From: Echinochloa phyllopogon | Taxonomy: Eukaryota > Streptophyta > Magnoliopsida > Poales > Poaceae | Direction: 5' to 3' | Length of the DNA: 64,000 nucleotides | NCBI GenBank assembly: GCA_033239725.1 | Contig: BTCW01000003.1 | Coordinates: 5,367,501-5,431,500 of the forward strand | In this document: one piece after another, positions 25,707 to 38,679 of the stretch | Layout: the number at the start of each line of letters is the position of its first letter | How positions within the stretch are numbered: the first letter of the stretch is position 1 | Program-made: the position numbers and the translations under genes | The notes under the pieces: generated by a model | Seen by the model: the letters and a program-made list of their open reading frames with translations, nothing else | The model's database searches: none | Told to the model about the DNA's origin: nothing

Positions 25707-26104
25707 CAGGTACACATGGCTTCATCGGATCTTCTCTTGGTTTCTTCTGAAACTGAATCTCGGTCCACTATCGGCGACGTAGCTGATGGAGAGGAGATAC
25801 AGCCACTGAAGATTTGATGACGCCAGATGCATCCAGCACGGACGACTGCATGGTTACAACATTTTTCACCTCTCTTTATGCACTGTATATGGCTATACTC
25901 TTTTAGCCTTTGCATCATATCTTGTGACACCGTATCAGTATATGTCAGTGTATGATATGTTGACTGATTTCCAGGTACATGTTACTTCATCGGATCTTGT
26001 GTTGGTTTTATCTGGAAGTGAAACGCTGTCCAGTATCGTCGATTTAGCCGATGAGGAAAAGATGCATACCGCTGAACCAGATTTGATGACGCCAGATGCA
26101 TCCA
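25707..26104 (+). repeat. Tandem exon duplication in the Ulp1-like gene
   Basis: Two exon copies, 25707-25835 and 25973-26104, both start CAGGTACA, share CTTCATCGGATCTT near the start, and end in the identical GATTTGATGACGCCAGATGC followed by ATCCA. The following intron sequence is also recognisably related (CCTTTGCATCA..CTT..AACACC), giving a period of about 266 bases. Copy 1 has lost frame relative to copy 2 shortly before its shared end and reads into TGA. Confidence 0.75.
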
Positions 26105-27456
26105 CTGAAGATGTACGCATCGTAATAACGTTTTGCACTCACTATAGATTTATGTATATCTTTACCTTTGCATCACACCTTCTAACACCCTATATATATG
26201 CAGGAACAAATGGTTCCTGCAGACCTGGAGGGGTTTGCTCCCGTAGATGATACACAAAACCTTTGATAAGCTGAACGATGACGAAAAGACAGAGTCTACT
26301 GAGAATGGACTGGCCCCAGATGGAAGCATCGGCAGCAACACCCTGGTTTGGGAATTTCCTCATTATTATATACATATCTCAGCTTGCATTTTGTGTGTGA
26401 TCTATATAATTTGACTTTTCAATGACTGTTTGCAGGGGAAGAGGGTTACATCATGTGAGACACAGGCGGCCACCGACGCGTTGTCCCAGTACCTAAAGCT
26501 AGAATCCCATAATAACATACAGTCATCTGGAGAATCAACTATAACCCAGAGCTTAATTTCCCCCAGCGAGAGTGTCGACACAGAAGATGATTCTCTGCTC
26601 TATTCGGGCATAGATGACCTAATCAATCTATCTCCTGAAGTTCTAGATATGTTGGATGAAGTTCTTAGCCAGGGATCAGGACTGACGAACTCTTCGCGCC
26701 ATACCAAGCCAAAGAAATTGCATGTACACACACTCAGCGCACAAGGTAAATGGGTATGATATATTATATATTTTAAAATGATACAATACGAACTTGTGAT
26801 AGCGTTTTTTTCTCTTTGGTGCAGACTATAGGTGTGACATGATAGATGATGAAATAATTAAATCTATCAGTGGATCAAGAGATGAGCGTGTTGTCGTAAG
26901 AATTGATGACGCATGGGTTAATTACCTTAATTTTAAATGCCTCTTAAAACGTAAGGCATTTTTGAATGGTGACGTAAGTATGCTATGTACGGATTTGGGT
27001 TTGTTTAATCTAAGCAATGTGCTAACAGATAAACTATTATACTTTGTATCCAATGAGTTCCGTTCTTTTGATGCAGGTTATCAACGCTTACATCAAACTC
27101 ATTCTCGCTGAGAAACATCTCTTGTGCAGAGAAGGATCAACTGTGTATATAGAGAACACTTTAATATTTTCCATTCTGCACCGTGATGGTAAGAACGGTC
27201 CCAAATTTAGTTCAACACTTAGAGAGGACACGATTGTCGACAGGGTACTTCCATATACATCGCATGATATGGTAAATTGCAGCATTTTATTATGTTCAGT
27301 TTCAATTATCTATGATATGTGCATAATACGATGTATATGTGAACTGTTGTTCATGATTCGTTTCTCACAGTTCTTTATCCCAATTAACATCCAAGAAACG
27401 CATTGGTACTTGGCTGTAGTCAACTCAAAAAGACGTGAAATACATGTGATTATATG
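25707..27456 (+). pseudogene. Ulp1/C48 (SUMO protease-like) gene, truncated and rearranged
   Basis: Exon-like pieces lie at 25716-25815, 25975-26120, 26204-26250, 26434-26745, 26825-26973, 27077-27270 and 27371-27456. The N-terminal half is acidic and Ser/Thr-rich (SLISPSESVDTEDDSLLYSGIDDLINLSPEVLDMLDEVL). The C-terminal half has the block typical of grass Ulp1-like C48 proteins: VNYLNFKCLLKRKAFLNGDV, VINAYIKLILAEKHLL, then FFIPINIQETHWYLAVVNS, which supplies the catalytic-type His. The frame stops at 27455 soon after this His, so the downstream Asp, Gln and Cys positions of the protease are missing. Such proteins are related to deSUMOylating enzymes and are often carried by plant transposons. 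Introns are retained, so capture was at DNA level. Confidence 0.7.
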
Positions 27457-27794
27457 ACTGCACGCCAGAACATGAATACCAACCCTCCGGCCCAGATTCA
27501 GTAGATGGATCTCTTCAATATTATTCCATGCTACATTTACATTTATCTATATACTATAAGTAATGTCATTTAGTTTCTTTTATTACAGTCCAAAACTTGT
27601 TCAACCTCCCTTTGAGATAGATATAAGATTCACATTTTCTTCAAGATTTTAATATATTAAGCTTGTGTGCGCATATGTTCTTCTTATTCAAAACATTTTT
27701 TATGCCGTGTGTTAAGCTTGTGGGCACTTTTTTATACACGTGTGTGCCGTACGTCCACCCTTTCTAAAACACGTGCCTGTAGCACACCTACTAG

Positions 27795-29089
27795 TGTACC
27801 AAAAAGCTATTAGGGGTCCAGTGGGTACAACTTTGGCATAGGGGCATGAGGAACTTCCAAGTGAACTTGATGTACAACCAGCTCATAGGGGTCAATAGTA
27901 GACTTGGGGCATGTTTGGATGCTTTGCTGGTTACCACTGCATTGCCCTGCTGAGTAAGGAGATTGGGCAAGTTTGGTGTCTGGACTGGCTTGGTAAGCTG
28001 CTCGTTGCTTTGTGCTGGACTGCTGGCTGGGTGAAGCTAGGCAAAGCAAGCTTGCCCACAAAACCAAACCGACCGAACAGTGGCTACTTGATATATCACA
28101 GGTGGACATGGGTTGGTGAGCAGTATGTTGGCGGGCTTTCACACAGTCGTGGCCAATTCTACAAAAATGCTGTGTACACAGTACACCCCCACATCAATCT
28201 GCGCGTATGCACAACTGCGATCAAAGAGTTCCAAACTTCACCATGGATGGTACGTACCCTGCCAGTAAATAAATGTGTTTCCTTTTGTGTGGCTACTGGC
28301 CTACTAATGAGGCAGAACGTTCGACTAGGCGTATATATGGCCATGTATGGTACAAGGGTATCTGCCCAGCCTGTATGGCCTGTAGTCCGCGGCTTCCAGG
28401 CGTATCGTATCTGGCTCAGAGTGTGTGTTTGATTCAAGTCGGGAATCTGTCCAGTGCGAAAGGAGTCCAGCAGTCTGTGCTGCAACTGCGAAGTTCAGAT
28501 TCCTAGGGTTGGTGAGATAAAAATTAACTTCAAACAATGGCACATCACAATCCTCGTTCATAGATCAAGGGCCTGAAACCAAAGAACGTGCCCAACCCAA
28601 TAGAATGGAGCGACAGCGTGCCGGAATTTTGCAGGGCACTAGGGCAGCATGTGTGCTCCCCATTCTGACCGAATCTTTGCTGTGTTCGATCTCAACGTCA
28701 CGACAAGCCGAAGCTCACATGTCATGTACAAATGTAGAAAGACGTTAGACACAACAAGCCACGTGCATTGCAAGAAAATAGGGCTATCAACGCAACACCT
28801 TCTCTAGTAGTTTCTTACACTTTGGACAAACCGCAATGGCAAGCATTAAAAAAAGGACGAGGAAACAAGGATTTACAAAAGAATAGCTCGCAGTGCATTC
28901 TGTCACCTAAAACACAGCAAATGCACCATACGAAAATAATAATCTAGTGGAAGACCTGTGTAGAACACCACCTTCTCTGATAACATGTGAAGCCATGCTT
29001 CATGCTTCAGCTCTGCGCCCACCTTGCAATATGAAAACTGCGCTTCCATCCAACCAATATCCAAATAATATCCTTGGAACTTGGCATAC
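27795..29089. other. Intergenic spacer right of the Helitron
   Basis: No gene recognised. About 27900-28090 is relatively GC-rich with repeated GCTGG and TTTGG words and could be a decayed DNA transposon, but I found no matching termini. The right end should contain the 3' UTR of the gene that ends at 29090. Confidence 0.4.
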
Positions 29090-32000
29090 TTACATAATTA
29101 TACAGTTGCACTTGGACTCCAGCTTTGGAGGCTTCATGTTATCGGAATTCCTTGTAATGCCGGAAGCAGAACGTACAGGTGAGGAGTCCTTGGCAACAGC
29201 GTCTTTCTCGGTAGTTTCCGTTGTAGTAGTTTCCCCTTCCAATCTTTTCCTTTTAACCTTCCGATTTGGTGTTCGTCTGTGAGTTAGCTTTGGTAAACTG
29301 TCTTCCTTTTGACCAGATCTTCCGACAATGGTAACAGTAGGGCGAATAGAGTCGACACATTCTGATTCTTTCTCGTTTTCCAAGGCAATTGTTGCTGCCT
29401 TGTATGCAAGGTCGTGGACAATAGAACTACAGAAGAGAATTGTATCAGTGGCTTCTTCTAATGTGAAGCATCTCTGGATTTGTTTACTTGATCCTTCTAC
29501 TGCCGCACAAGATTCTTCTGCAATTCAGAAAAAAAAATGATAAATACTTATATTCATCAACTAACACAAAGAATGTTGTTGGTTACGTTATGCAAAGAAA
29601 ACATGGCAGGCAGCATATTTGCGAAGATACTTTGGGGCTAGCAACTGTAAAGGCGGTAAATGCAACAAAGTACTTTTAATATGAAAATGTATGCATATAA
29701 TTTTTGTAGTACCTCTAGCTGAACAGCAAAAGATTAAATTTGTATCTGTATCATCATTGGAAGATAATTTGATTTACTTGACAAGAATTGAAGCATCTAA
29801 TGTCTGACAGACATGACATAAAGGAAAAAAAAACTCGACCATGGTAAGAATCCCCCTGGGCTTTGTTGCCCCTGGAGTTTTAACAGTCTAACAGGTCCAC
29901 CACAAGAAGGTGGCAGACATGCCAGAAAGATTAATCATACACAGAAGTCAACAGCAGCAACCCATGCGAAAAACACTTGACCAGACATGTGCATGTAAAC
30001 TAGGGGCTAAACATTTTTAATACTGAACTGCTCCTGTGTTGCTGTGTGGACAGAAAACAGTACAGCATTATGGAAAAAAATCATGAAGTTGTTCTTTGAA
30101 CTAGATCGCTTGAAGACGACACACCCCTCTTGTAAACTCAAACATTAATGATATCTTATGTACCAAACCTGTACTGAAATGATTAACCCACTTACTTTGA
30201 CTCACTGCTTACTGATACCAGAATGACATGACCTCAGATTTTTCTTTTCCTTTTGGTTCAAAGAAAAAATCATATCCGCAAAAGTGCTCTTGTATATGAA
30301 ATATCAGTGCATTCTATACCACAAAAAGGTATGTCCAAGACAAGATAAATAGAGGGCCAATGAAAATTAAAGCAGGTAACACGTATACATCTTTGAGATA
30401 AGCATAATTCTTGGGAGGTGGAAAAGAGAAATGAAAATCCATACCATCATCAGGAAGTTTCATTATGTTAGTTTTGGGTTCAGAAACCAAGGCATCCTCC
30501 TCGGAGATGGCAGACATGCAACAATCATCCAATCTGTTTTCCTCATTTGAACCCTGAATTGCTTCAGACTGCATTTGGGTATTATCAAAGTTGTTCTCAC
30601 CACTTGGATGTTCTGGAACGTCACTTGTATTGCACTGACTGATTGCAGAAGTATCCTCTTCAGTTTCTGGTATGCAACCTTCCTCTGGAGCTGATGACTC
30701 TTGGATGTCACTTGGCATTTCAGTATCTGACAAACACATATTTGAACTGAAATGATCATTGTCAGCCATCCTCCCTGTATAGGGGTTCTCAATTGTTGCA
30801 TCTCCTACCATGCTTACAAAGTTCAAGGTGTTCAAGTCAACAAGGCTGTCATCATTGACAATAGCCTGTGCAGCAGACCAACACTCCATAGCACTTGCCA
30901 AAGCATCCTTACCAGAATTATCATGTTCATCAGTACGGACCACTGCTCTTGAAGCACTACTTTCCAAAGTGTCTATTGGCAAATAAGCATCTCCTACTGC
31001 ATCACTCTGCGGGCAAAGTGAAGCTGAAGAACTACTAATTGACATATCTGACACGGAAGCAATGCTTTGACGACTCATAGTACTGCTTATCTGAGACTTC
31101 TCGAAGTCACCCCTCTTACTGCTCTTAATGCGCTCAAAATATATGACTGATTGCCTTGAAGACCCAAGATCACTGGAAGAAGCAGCTGAGGAGCTGTCCC
31201 GTCCAAAGCTACGCTTCATTATATTGACACCATCTCTGCCGTAATATGGTTCTGAACAAAGCATATTTGCAGAACCCAGGGCTCTCCCTTCTACAACAGG
31301 CCATTTATTGCTGTTTGACTTCTGGAGTAACAGTACTGATATCCCAGTGCCCTCAGTATTTTCAAGCTTAGGGCTTGTCAGTTGATGAGAGTTATCACAG
31401 GTCACAGTTTCAGAGATAGTTTCACTACACTGGGACAATCCATGATCGTGGCTGTCCATTTGGTCTCTGAATAGGTCATGCTGCACAGATGTTGGTTCTG
31501 TTCGTTGATGGTCAGTCGCACTAGATTGACGAAATGAAATATTGACGCTATTTCCTAGTGCAGAGTCTCCAACAAGCTGCTTTGTATGTTCTGCGTCAAT
31601 ATTTCCCTCCTGCTCCAGCATCATTTCCTGAGGTATGTCCACAATTGAATGAAATGGAAGTGCTCGGTCTACGCAATCTGTGTGAGCTTCATTGCTTATT
31701 AGTTGATGATCAAGAGATACTTCTTTTCCATGGTCTATAGAGTCTGGGGCTATATGAGGATCAGATACAATGTAAGGCTTCAAATTTGCAGCTCTATCAT
31801 CCTGCTGGTCTGCTTCTTCTATAGTTTGTGCAATAGAATCAGTGAAGATATTCCCAACCTCTGAAGCACATACGTCACAATAGTCACCCTCTCCATCCAC
31901 ATCTATCACATCAAAAAACTTCCCACATCTCACACAAGTAGCAATTTTACCATAGCCAACCTGAGAGCTATTAGTAGAATGGCACAAGGACTGATCACAT

Positions 32001-34642
32001 ATTCCACTTCCTTCCTTGTTGAAGTCCTGTCTGTCACTTACTTCATGTTTTACTATGATTGGGGAGTTCTCCGTAGATTTCGTACTCTTGTAATGAATGT
32101 TCTCTTCATTTAGTCCATCCAATTTATCAAACATAAATATGTCCTCATGACCTCGAGAGCTCTCATCTTCTTCCCATTCACCAACCAAATAATGTTGCTC
32201 TCGGTTGCCATGCTTATAAGAACCAAAAGTGGCACCATGGTCGGAGCCTGCATTGCTTCTAGTTGTCAAAGAGGAATTGTGTGAGAACATAGGCTTGTGC
32301 ACGTTATTTCCACTGCCGGTGCCAAATGTGCTGGCAGGTACACCTGATAGAAGTGGTCGGAACCTATCTTGTGGAGTTTTGCGGTGATCCTAGAAATGAA
32401 GATCATGTATCACATCTTAGTTCCATGTTTGAACTAGAAAAAGCACAATAACAGAAGTACAGTCTTGATTTACTGTAAAAGTCAGCATTGTTGGAATGAA
32501 ACTACGCAACAATCCTTCTACCTTATATTATTGCCTACAAGCGAAGGTTATTGGTTATCCACATCATCAAGAAAATAAACACCACCCGATAGAAGTGTAT
32601 TGTTTACGGAATTTATAGCATTGACTTGCTAAAAGGAAATATATTCATTTGAACATTTGCCGGCATTAAAAATACCCGGAAATGCGATATATAATTATCT
32701 TGATGGAACTTCATCAATTTTAACCTGTGCATTTCAAAGACCTCATATGTTTCCAAATACTATAGGATGGAAATGTACCAAAAAGAGGTGGTTTGTGCCC
32801 ATAGCCCGCAGCAACACATCGAAAATACACCTAATTTACTGTACAAACATAGTTTTTAGTAGTAGAAGATAGAAATGATTTATTTGCACAAGGTGCCAAG
32901 TATCTCAATAGAAAAAAAAACTAGCCGACGAAGATCAAGTTACACAAGAAAAAATAGTGTAGGCAAAGTGTTAGCATTTACAAAATGTACTACTAATTAC
33001 ACACTAGCGAGATGCTTGTAAGACATGAGAAAATATTCTACTATTGTAATATAAAAGCAGAGCAATGCTTACCATCAACCAAAGTGCAGAGTCAAATGAC
33101 CGCTTTGGGACAGAGCTAGGGGTGAAATTTTTGGATAGATTCTTTGATGATGCAATAGTTCTGGTCTTCATCACAGCCAAGCTCTTTTTCACAGCTGGGC
33201 TACTAGAGTAGCTAATTGGTACAGACTGCATGGAGTCTAGATCATCCTCACCAGATGACGTTGCAGAAGCTTTGCTGTACGAGCTCATTCGGTCCCGTTC
33301 AATACTGTGAGATGAACTGGCTCTTCTAGATGGAGTGGGAGACATTGATTGTCTTCTACCTCTTGAACCCTTGTCTAGTCCACTAAAAGAGGAAGGAGAT
33401 CCACCCCTTGAACGGGAAACTGGACGATCAGGTAGAGCTGTGCGAAGGTTCGAAGGTGCTTCGTAAGGGAAATCAGAGACATTTGATTGCCATCCCTGCA
33501 GTTTTGGTGAAGAAGATCTGCGATTAGGTTTCACCGGTGAAGCTCCTCTTGTTCCATTCAAAGTTGGGACACTTGAACCAGTACTCATCCTTCTTGAGGC
33601 AGGACTTGGAGACCTTCGAGGAGGTGTTGATGTCTTAGAAACCAGAGGTGTTGAAGATCTTCTTGACAGTGTTGGTGGTTGAAGAGCAAGTGGTGGGCTA
33701 GAGCGAGAGGCTGAACTTGATGATCTTGTCCTTGCCATAGACCTTGGCGATGGGCTAAGCCTACTTGGGCTTGCACTGCTTCTACTAGCTCTTTGAGTAT
33801 TATCCATCTGAATATGAATAAAATAGAATCAAATTGATAGGTAATGGATGCAGCCTGATATAGTTCTTGGAAGAAACTCCTCTGGATATAAGCACTTACT
33901 GTGGATGATCTTGAAATTTGTATGGGCTTGCTCTGAGCTCTGCCCCTAGAAGCCTGAGTGATGGATTGGTCTTCTTCATCATCTAATGATTGAAAAAGTG
34001 GAGTTTCTGGGGGAGTTAACAACCTGTTAATCAGAAAAAGAAGTTAACAACTATAAGCACCATTCATGCAGGAACCAAGAATTCAATCCATAATATGTAA
34101 ATATCATTGCAGAACATTTCAAACAGGGCAAGGCAGATAACTGATGAGTAATAGCAATTGATGCTGGTAACCAATGTGAGGCTACAAGAACTATAACTTT
34201 TCAAGCAAGGCAAAGTAAAATGTATGATCAAGTGTGCATACCACTCACAATCATTTTTATCGTCATCCACATTAAGCAAATCGTAGCTTTCTCCACGGGC
34301 AGGAATTTTAACACCAAGCTTTACTTCCGAAAAGTAGCTCAATTTTGCTGACAGATAGAAAGAAAAAAAAATAAAATGGTAAGTAACAAAACAAATTAAT
34401 AATACTATGGGACTGTATAAAGGAGGGGGCGGAATTTTATAAGCATTACCAATTGAATCATCAAAGTCCTCCGATGGTTCCAGTAAGAAGTTCTCCTTCT
34501 CAACTTTCTGCATATCAGAGAACAAAGCAAGTTCATCATCCTTTGGTTTTGCAGGCAGCCCACTTCCAAAACTGTTGGCCCTCTTGTGATAAGTCTCTCG
34601 CCCGGGAGATCTCGATCTCCTTGGCGAGGGTGATGGGGGCAT
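29090..34642 (-). CDS. Ser/Arg-rich plant protein with CxxC zinc-ribbon-like motif and CaaX end, complete
   Basis: Coding exons: 34450-34642, 34242-34347, 33900-34023, 33073-33807, 30445-32389 and 29090-29517. All borders are GT-AG and in phase, for 1176 residues. The N-terminus MPPSPSPRRSRSPGRE, the block LLTPPETPLFQSLDDE and a long Ser/Pro/Arg-rich stretch (about residues 105-330) match a conserved plant family often annotated as flocculation- or SRRM-like; to my recollection Arabidopsis At1g27850 belongs to it. About residues 450-490 hold CVRCGKFFDVIDVDGEGDYC followed by DVC, a CxxC...CxxC zinc-ribbon-like motif. The last exon has EEATDTILFCSSIVHDLAYKA and ends KCNCIIM, a CaaX box. The rest is acidic and probably disordered. 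Biochemical function is unknown. Prenylation is inferred from the last four residues only. Confidence 0.88.
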
Positions 34643-36420
34643 TTTTCCTGGAGTCTTAAGCTTCTCTAAGTGCTAATATGGTATCCTTCGTTCTGAGACG
34701 GTAGAACACAGTCAAATTCCATCCAGATCAAGTGGAACATATACCATGACCTGCAATACATTGCAGTGATATTAAACAACCAGGCATAAATAAAATGCAC
34801 CAAAGCAAAAAAGGAAAAACCTATGATAACTGTGACAGGTATAGAGACAACAATGGAAGATACTTAAACGGCAAAAAAATGAAAGGAAATAAAAACATGT
34901 TCTCGTCATGAATGCGCAATACACATATCCATCCCACCACGATTAGAAACAATTCACGCAATTGCACTCACGAAATAAACATACCAATGCATTCATAGAA
35001 TGTAATCAACAGTACAAACCAACCAAAAAGGTCCCATAAAAGCCCATCATAAAAAGTTGAAGCTATCCTTGTTGAGTACCCAAATTGCCAAATCTATCAC
35101 ATCAGGATGAAACCATCCACCCAATTAGGAAACATAGGTAACGCAATGGGGGCTCCTGCCATCCAAATTTGCTATTTTGCAGCCCAAAGTACCTCTTATT
35201 ACATCAAACGAAATAAATAAAGCAAACAAACACAACTCAAATAACAAGTCTTTAAAAGAGTACGCAATAAGCAATCAATCAATTGCACATGTTCCCCAAA
35301 GCAGCTTATGAACAAAACAACAGAAGTGTCGCGAGAAAACCTGGAAGTGCACATTCAATTGAACTATCAAGCACACAAAGGTCCCAAATTTCACTCTTTT
35401 AGAGCAAGTGTCCCGTGTTGGAGCTAAGTCACCAAGACAATTGGAGGGGGGAATCACATTGCAGGTGAGTCAGTATGATGAAGTCAAAATTAGACCAAAC
35501 AGAATATCAAACAGCAAAAATTAAGCCCGAATTCGACTTTGCAACACCTCTCTATGACCCCAAATATAGAACAGCCACAGCACAAAGTACAGCTTCCCAA
35601 ATAGAGAAGTAACACAGGAAGAGCAGAACTGAAGCAACAACAGGGAGGATAACAGAGCGCACAGGAAATGGATTCAAATTGAGCAGCCAATCCAAAACCG
35701 AATCTGGGGACCTGAGCAACACAGCTCGAGCTCAATTCTGCTCGTTTCCCTCTAAAAACAGCAGCAAACAGCAACGTCCCCCCAAACCCGCAAAAACTCC
35801 AGTAAATCCTACGAAAAAAAAATGATGTTCCCTAAACTGAGAGCACCGAATCGGACCCAGAAGCTAGCAGTTTGCGAAAACCAACCCCCCAAAAATCATC
35901 TGAAATGCCGCTTTATAAAACGAAAACCCAAATCCCTGCATTTCTCATCCCGGGCCAACCACACAAAACTACAACAAAATTACCACCTACAATCCACACA
36001 TACTCCAAAAAAAATAAAACACGAAAAAAAAAAGCAGCTCAGGACGCCGCGCCACCCACCCGCATTCCGCCGCCGCCGCCGCTCGCCAGCTACCCCAGCC
36101 AGCCAGCAACCCACCTCACCGGCCGCGCCGGCCCCGCGCCCCACGATCCCCCGCCGCTGGCGCGAACCCTGAGGCAGATCCGGCTCCTGGACCGAGCAGG
36201 GGATTGGGATCCCAGTCCCGCCGCGGCGCTCCTCTCCTCGCTTCCGCGCCTCGCCCTCGGCCTCCGGGACTCGTCGCTGCGCGCGCGCACGCCGCCTGGG
36301 GCCGTTGCCGCGGGGAGAAGCAAAGCGAGCTCCGCTTCGGTTGCCGCCTGCTCGCTCGCTGGAAGGAGGGAAGGGAGAGGGGAGGTGGTGGACTGGGGAA
36401 GAAGTGTTTTTTTTTTTCTT
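34643..36420 (-). promoter_or_regulatory. 5' UTR with leader intron and promoter of the CaaX-protein gene
   Basis: A likely leader intron runs from a donor near 36115 (CCG/GTGAGGTGGG, minus strand) to an acceptor near 34752 (TATTGCAG/GTC), about 1.36 kb. The non-coding first exon lies in the GC-rich stretch ~36116-36370. Upstream of it is a poly-pyrimidine/poly-purine switch at about 36400. The intron itself is AT-rich with no recognisable gene. Leader introns of this size are common in broadly expressed grass genes. Confidence 0.5.
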
Positions 36421-38679
36421 TCTATTTTGTTGGTTTGTTTCCTTTTTGGTTTATTCGGGATTAAAGAAATGGGAAGATGGATTAGTTGACGATTAGCGGT
36501 GGGGGTGGCAGGATATGGTGTGGATGGTCAGATTACGGTTTTACCCCTAGGTTGGTTGGGGTGTGTGTGTTTTCTTTTTTTTCTTTTTCTTCTTTTTGTT
36601 TATGTTTCTTTGTGTCTGGGTTGAGCCCAGCTAATTTGGTACAGCGAAGCGAGTGATTCCAAAATGTTTTATGTTTATATTGTTTCCGTCTCCAGCAAGT
36701 ATCTGTACTTGTGCAAAAATATGTTCGTTTAGCCTAACTCTTGCTTGAAAAGTTGCTGACACATTGGTGACAAATTCGACTATCCGAGCAAGCGTGCTGG
36801 CTTGCCACAACCGTACATATATTTGTTTGGAATGTTGCAAGTTTGTTGCCTCGTTTCTTTAAAAGAAAAGAAATGGCAAACTAGATGGTTCTATGATGAG
36901 GAGTCATGTTTGAAGATGTTTCATTCCAAAATAGGTCTGTATAAACTTGATATCAAGCAACATGTCAAGACACTTACCGAGCAGAACACAAATATCACCC
37001 ATATAATAATCTCAGAGTATTTTCGATCCCAGGAAACAAAAATGCTATGAGCAAACTAGTTCGTGGCGTCGTATCACTTGAACAAATTAATGGTGACGAT
37101 ATTCTGTCAATTTGGGTCGTTGAAATGTTGATTTTTTTTTCTAGCGTGTGGCATAGCAAGTCAGCCAGGTTTGTTAGCCAACGATCGTACAATGCAATCA
37201 CTTTTTAATTAGATAAGCTGATTGCAATTAGAAGCTTCAAGCTTGATTAGCAATCTAGGTGTTGTTTAATAGGCAAGACGATGGCCATTAGGTATCACAT
37301 TAATGAAAATCGTGTCATTGATCGTTGGAAGAAGGTAGGACATGAAATCAATTGAAGGTCAGAAGCATTATAGAAGCTGATTGGGGGATAGTATTGACAT
37401 TCGCTTACATAAGAAGGTAGGAGTGTGAATATAATGCAGGAAAAGAACAAACGGCATCTTTTTACATTAGTATTGATTAACGCAATGATTAAGGTACAAT
37501 TTAGAAAGGTGAGACAGGACAGTTTTGAGATAAGAGAAACCCGGGATACCCTGGTGCAAATATAAGGGAATTCCACATGTTTCATCCAAACAATAAAATC
37601 GATCATTTCTACTATAGCAGGTCATTAAATAAGTACAACTTAGAACCTACTCTATCTATTTCTATTGCGCTAACTAAAAGGTCACAAAAAGACTTGTTCT
37701 ATTGAATCCTTAGCTCATTGCTTCTTCTTTTTTGTCCGGAGCCACCAATAACAACAAAAATAGTAATGTAACCTTTATTATAATAACCCGTACTTACAAA
37801 AAGATAACGGAATTACCCAACAAGGTACAAAAAAAGAGAGAGGCCAATCCTGACATGAACAGAAAGCGTGAGGTCCAGCCCCAAATGCAACCACCAGCGC
37901 ACCTGAACTGAAACTTCCCAAAAGCGTTTTGCCCACATACATACTGGAATGGACAACTATGCCCTTATCAATCATCTCTGCAGACTCCAGCCAGTTTGCT
38001 TTGCTTGGGATTATTAAACTACAAATAAGTTGGCCTTCACACAGAATCAATCCGCTGGTACAATCTCATACAGTATGTATTAGTGAAGAAAGAGTTGCCA
38101 AATGATCCCCCTTTTTTTAAAAAAAATGATAACTGCTCCCAGTTCTGATGGAGAATTAATTGTTTGGTAGCAATAGCATGAGCATCGGCAGCAGCACCTA
38201 ACCTAACGCCAACCGTGCGAATTGGCAGTTGGATTACGACCAGAGCAGCACAGTATTCGCCGTAGTACCAGCGTATTAGCCCTGCCTGCTCCCTTGCGTA
38301 TTAGCAGCGTCCCTGACAGCGGCCAATCCCGTGGGCCCCGTCGGCATTGTACAGTAGTACAAAGGCGTTGGTGGTGGGAGTAGTAGGATACAGGCTGATC
38401 CATGCTGTCTAACTGCGACAGGAATATATGCTGTCCTCCTCGTTTCCCCGACAGAGATGCTACGCTACCGCCCAGCCCCGCCCGTTGGATTTGGATTGGA
38501 ATTGGATCATCACGTCGTACCGGCCGGGCGCGCACGAGCACGGCGGCGGCGTCGCTCATCGGCGGCTGCTCTCATGAAAGCTCTCTCTCGGTGTGGTGTG
38601 GGGATCGACTTGCGCCTGGAGCTTATGCTTATCCCCAGCGCACGCAGGCAAAGGCAAATCCCCCCGTACCATGTGAAAA

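Larger units (their letters stand above)
13437..27794 (+). mobile_element. Helitron, about 14.4 kb, with RepHel gene and captured gene pieces
   Basis: The 5' end is A/TCTATACTATAAAGAGAAT at 13436-13455, matching the TCTATACTA.. start common in plant Helitrons. The proposed 3' end is CTAG/T at 27791-27795, preceded by a short hairpin (GTGC-ctgta-GCAC, 27773-27785). The flanking bases A and T fit insertion between A and T without target duplication. Inside, in order, are the N-terminal exons, the Rep (HUH) region, a Mutator-like insertion, the PIF1 helicase, a MITE, an F-box/DUF295 gene (-) and a Ulp1-like gene (+). The left end is well supported. The right end is weaker because the hairpin stem is only four pairs; the element could instead end soon after the helicase, which would leave the F-box and Ulp1 pieces outside it. 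Confidence 0.65.

Noticed and set aside
27900..28090. Possible MITE starting GGGGCATGTTTGGATGC
   Set aside because: The right end does not form a matching inverted repeat and no target duplication is visible.
37778..38050. Open frame of 90 codons on the minus strand
   Set aside because: No family similarity, no splice or promoter context; probably chance.
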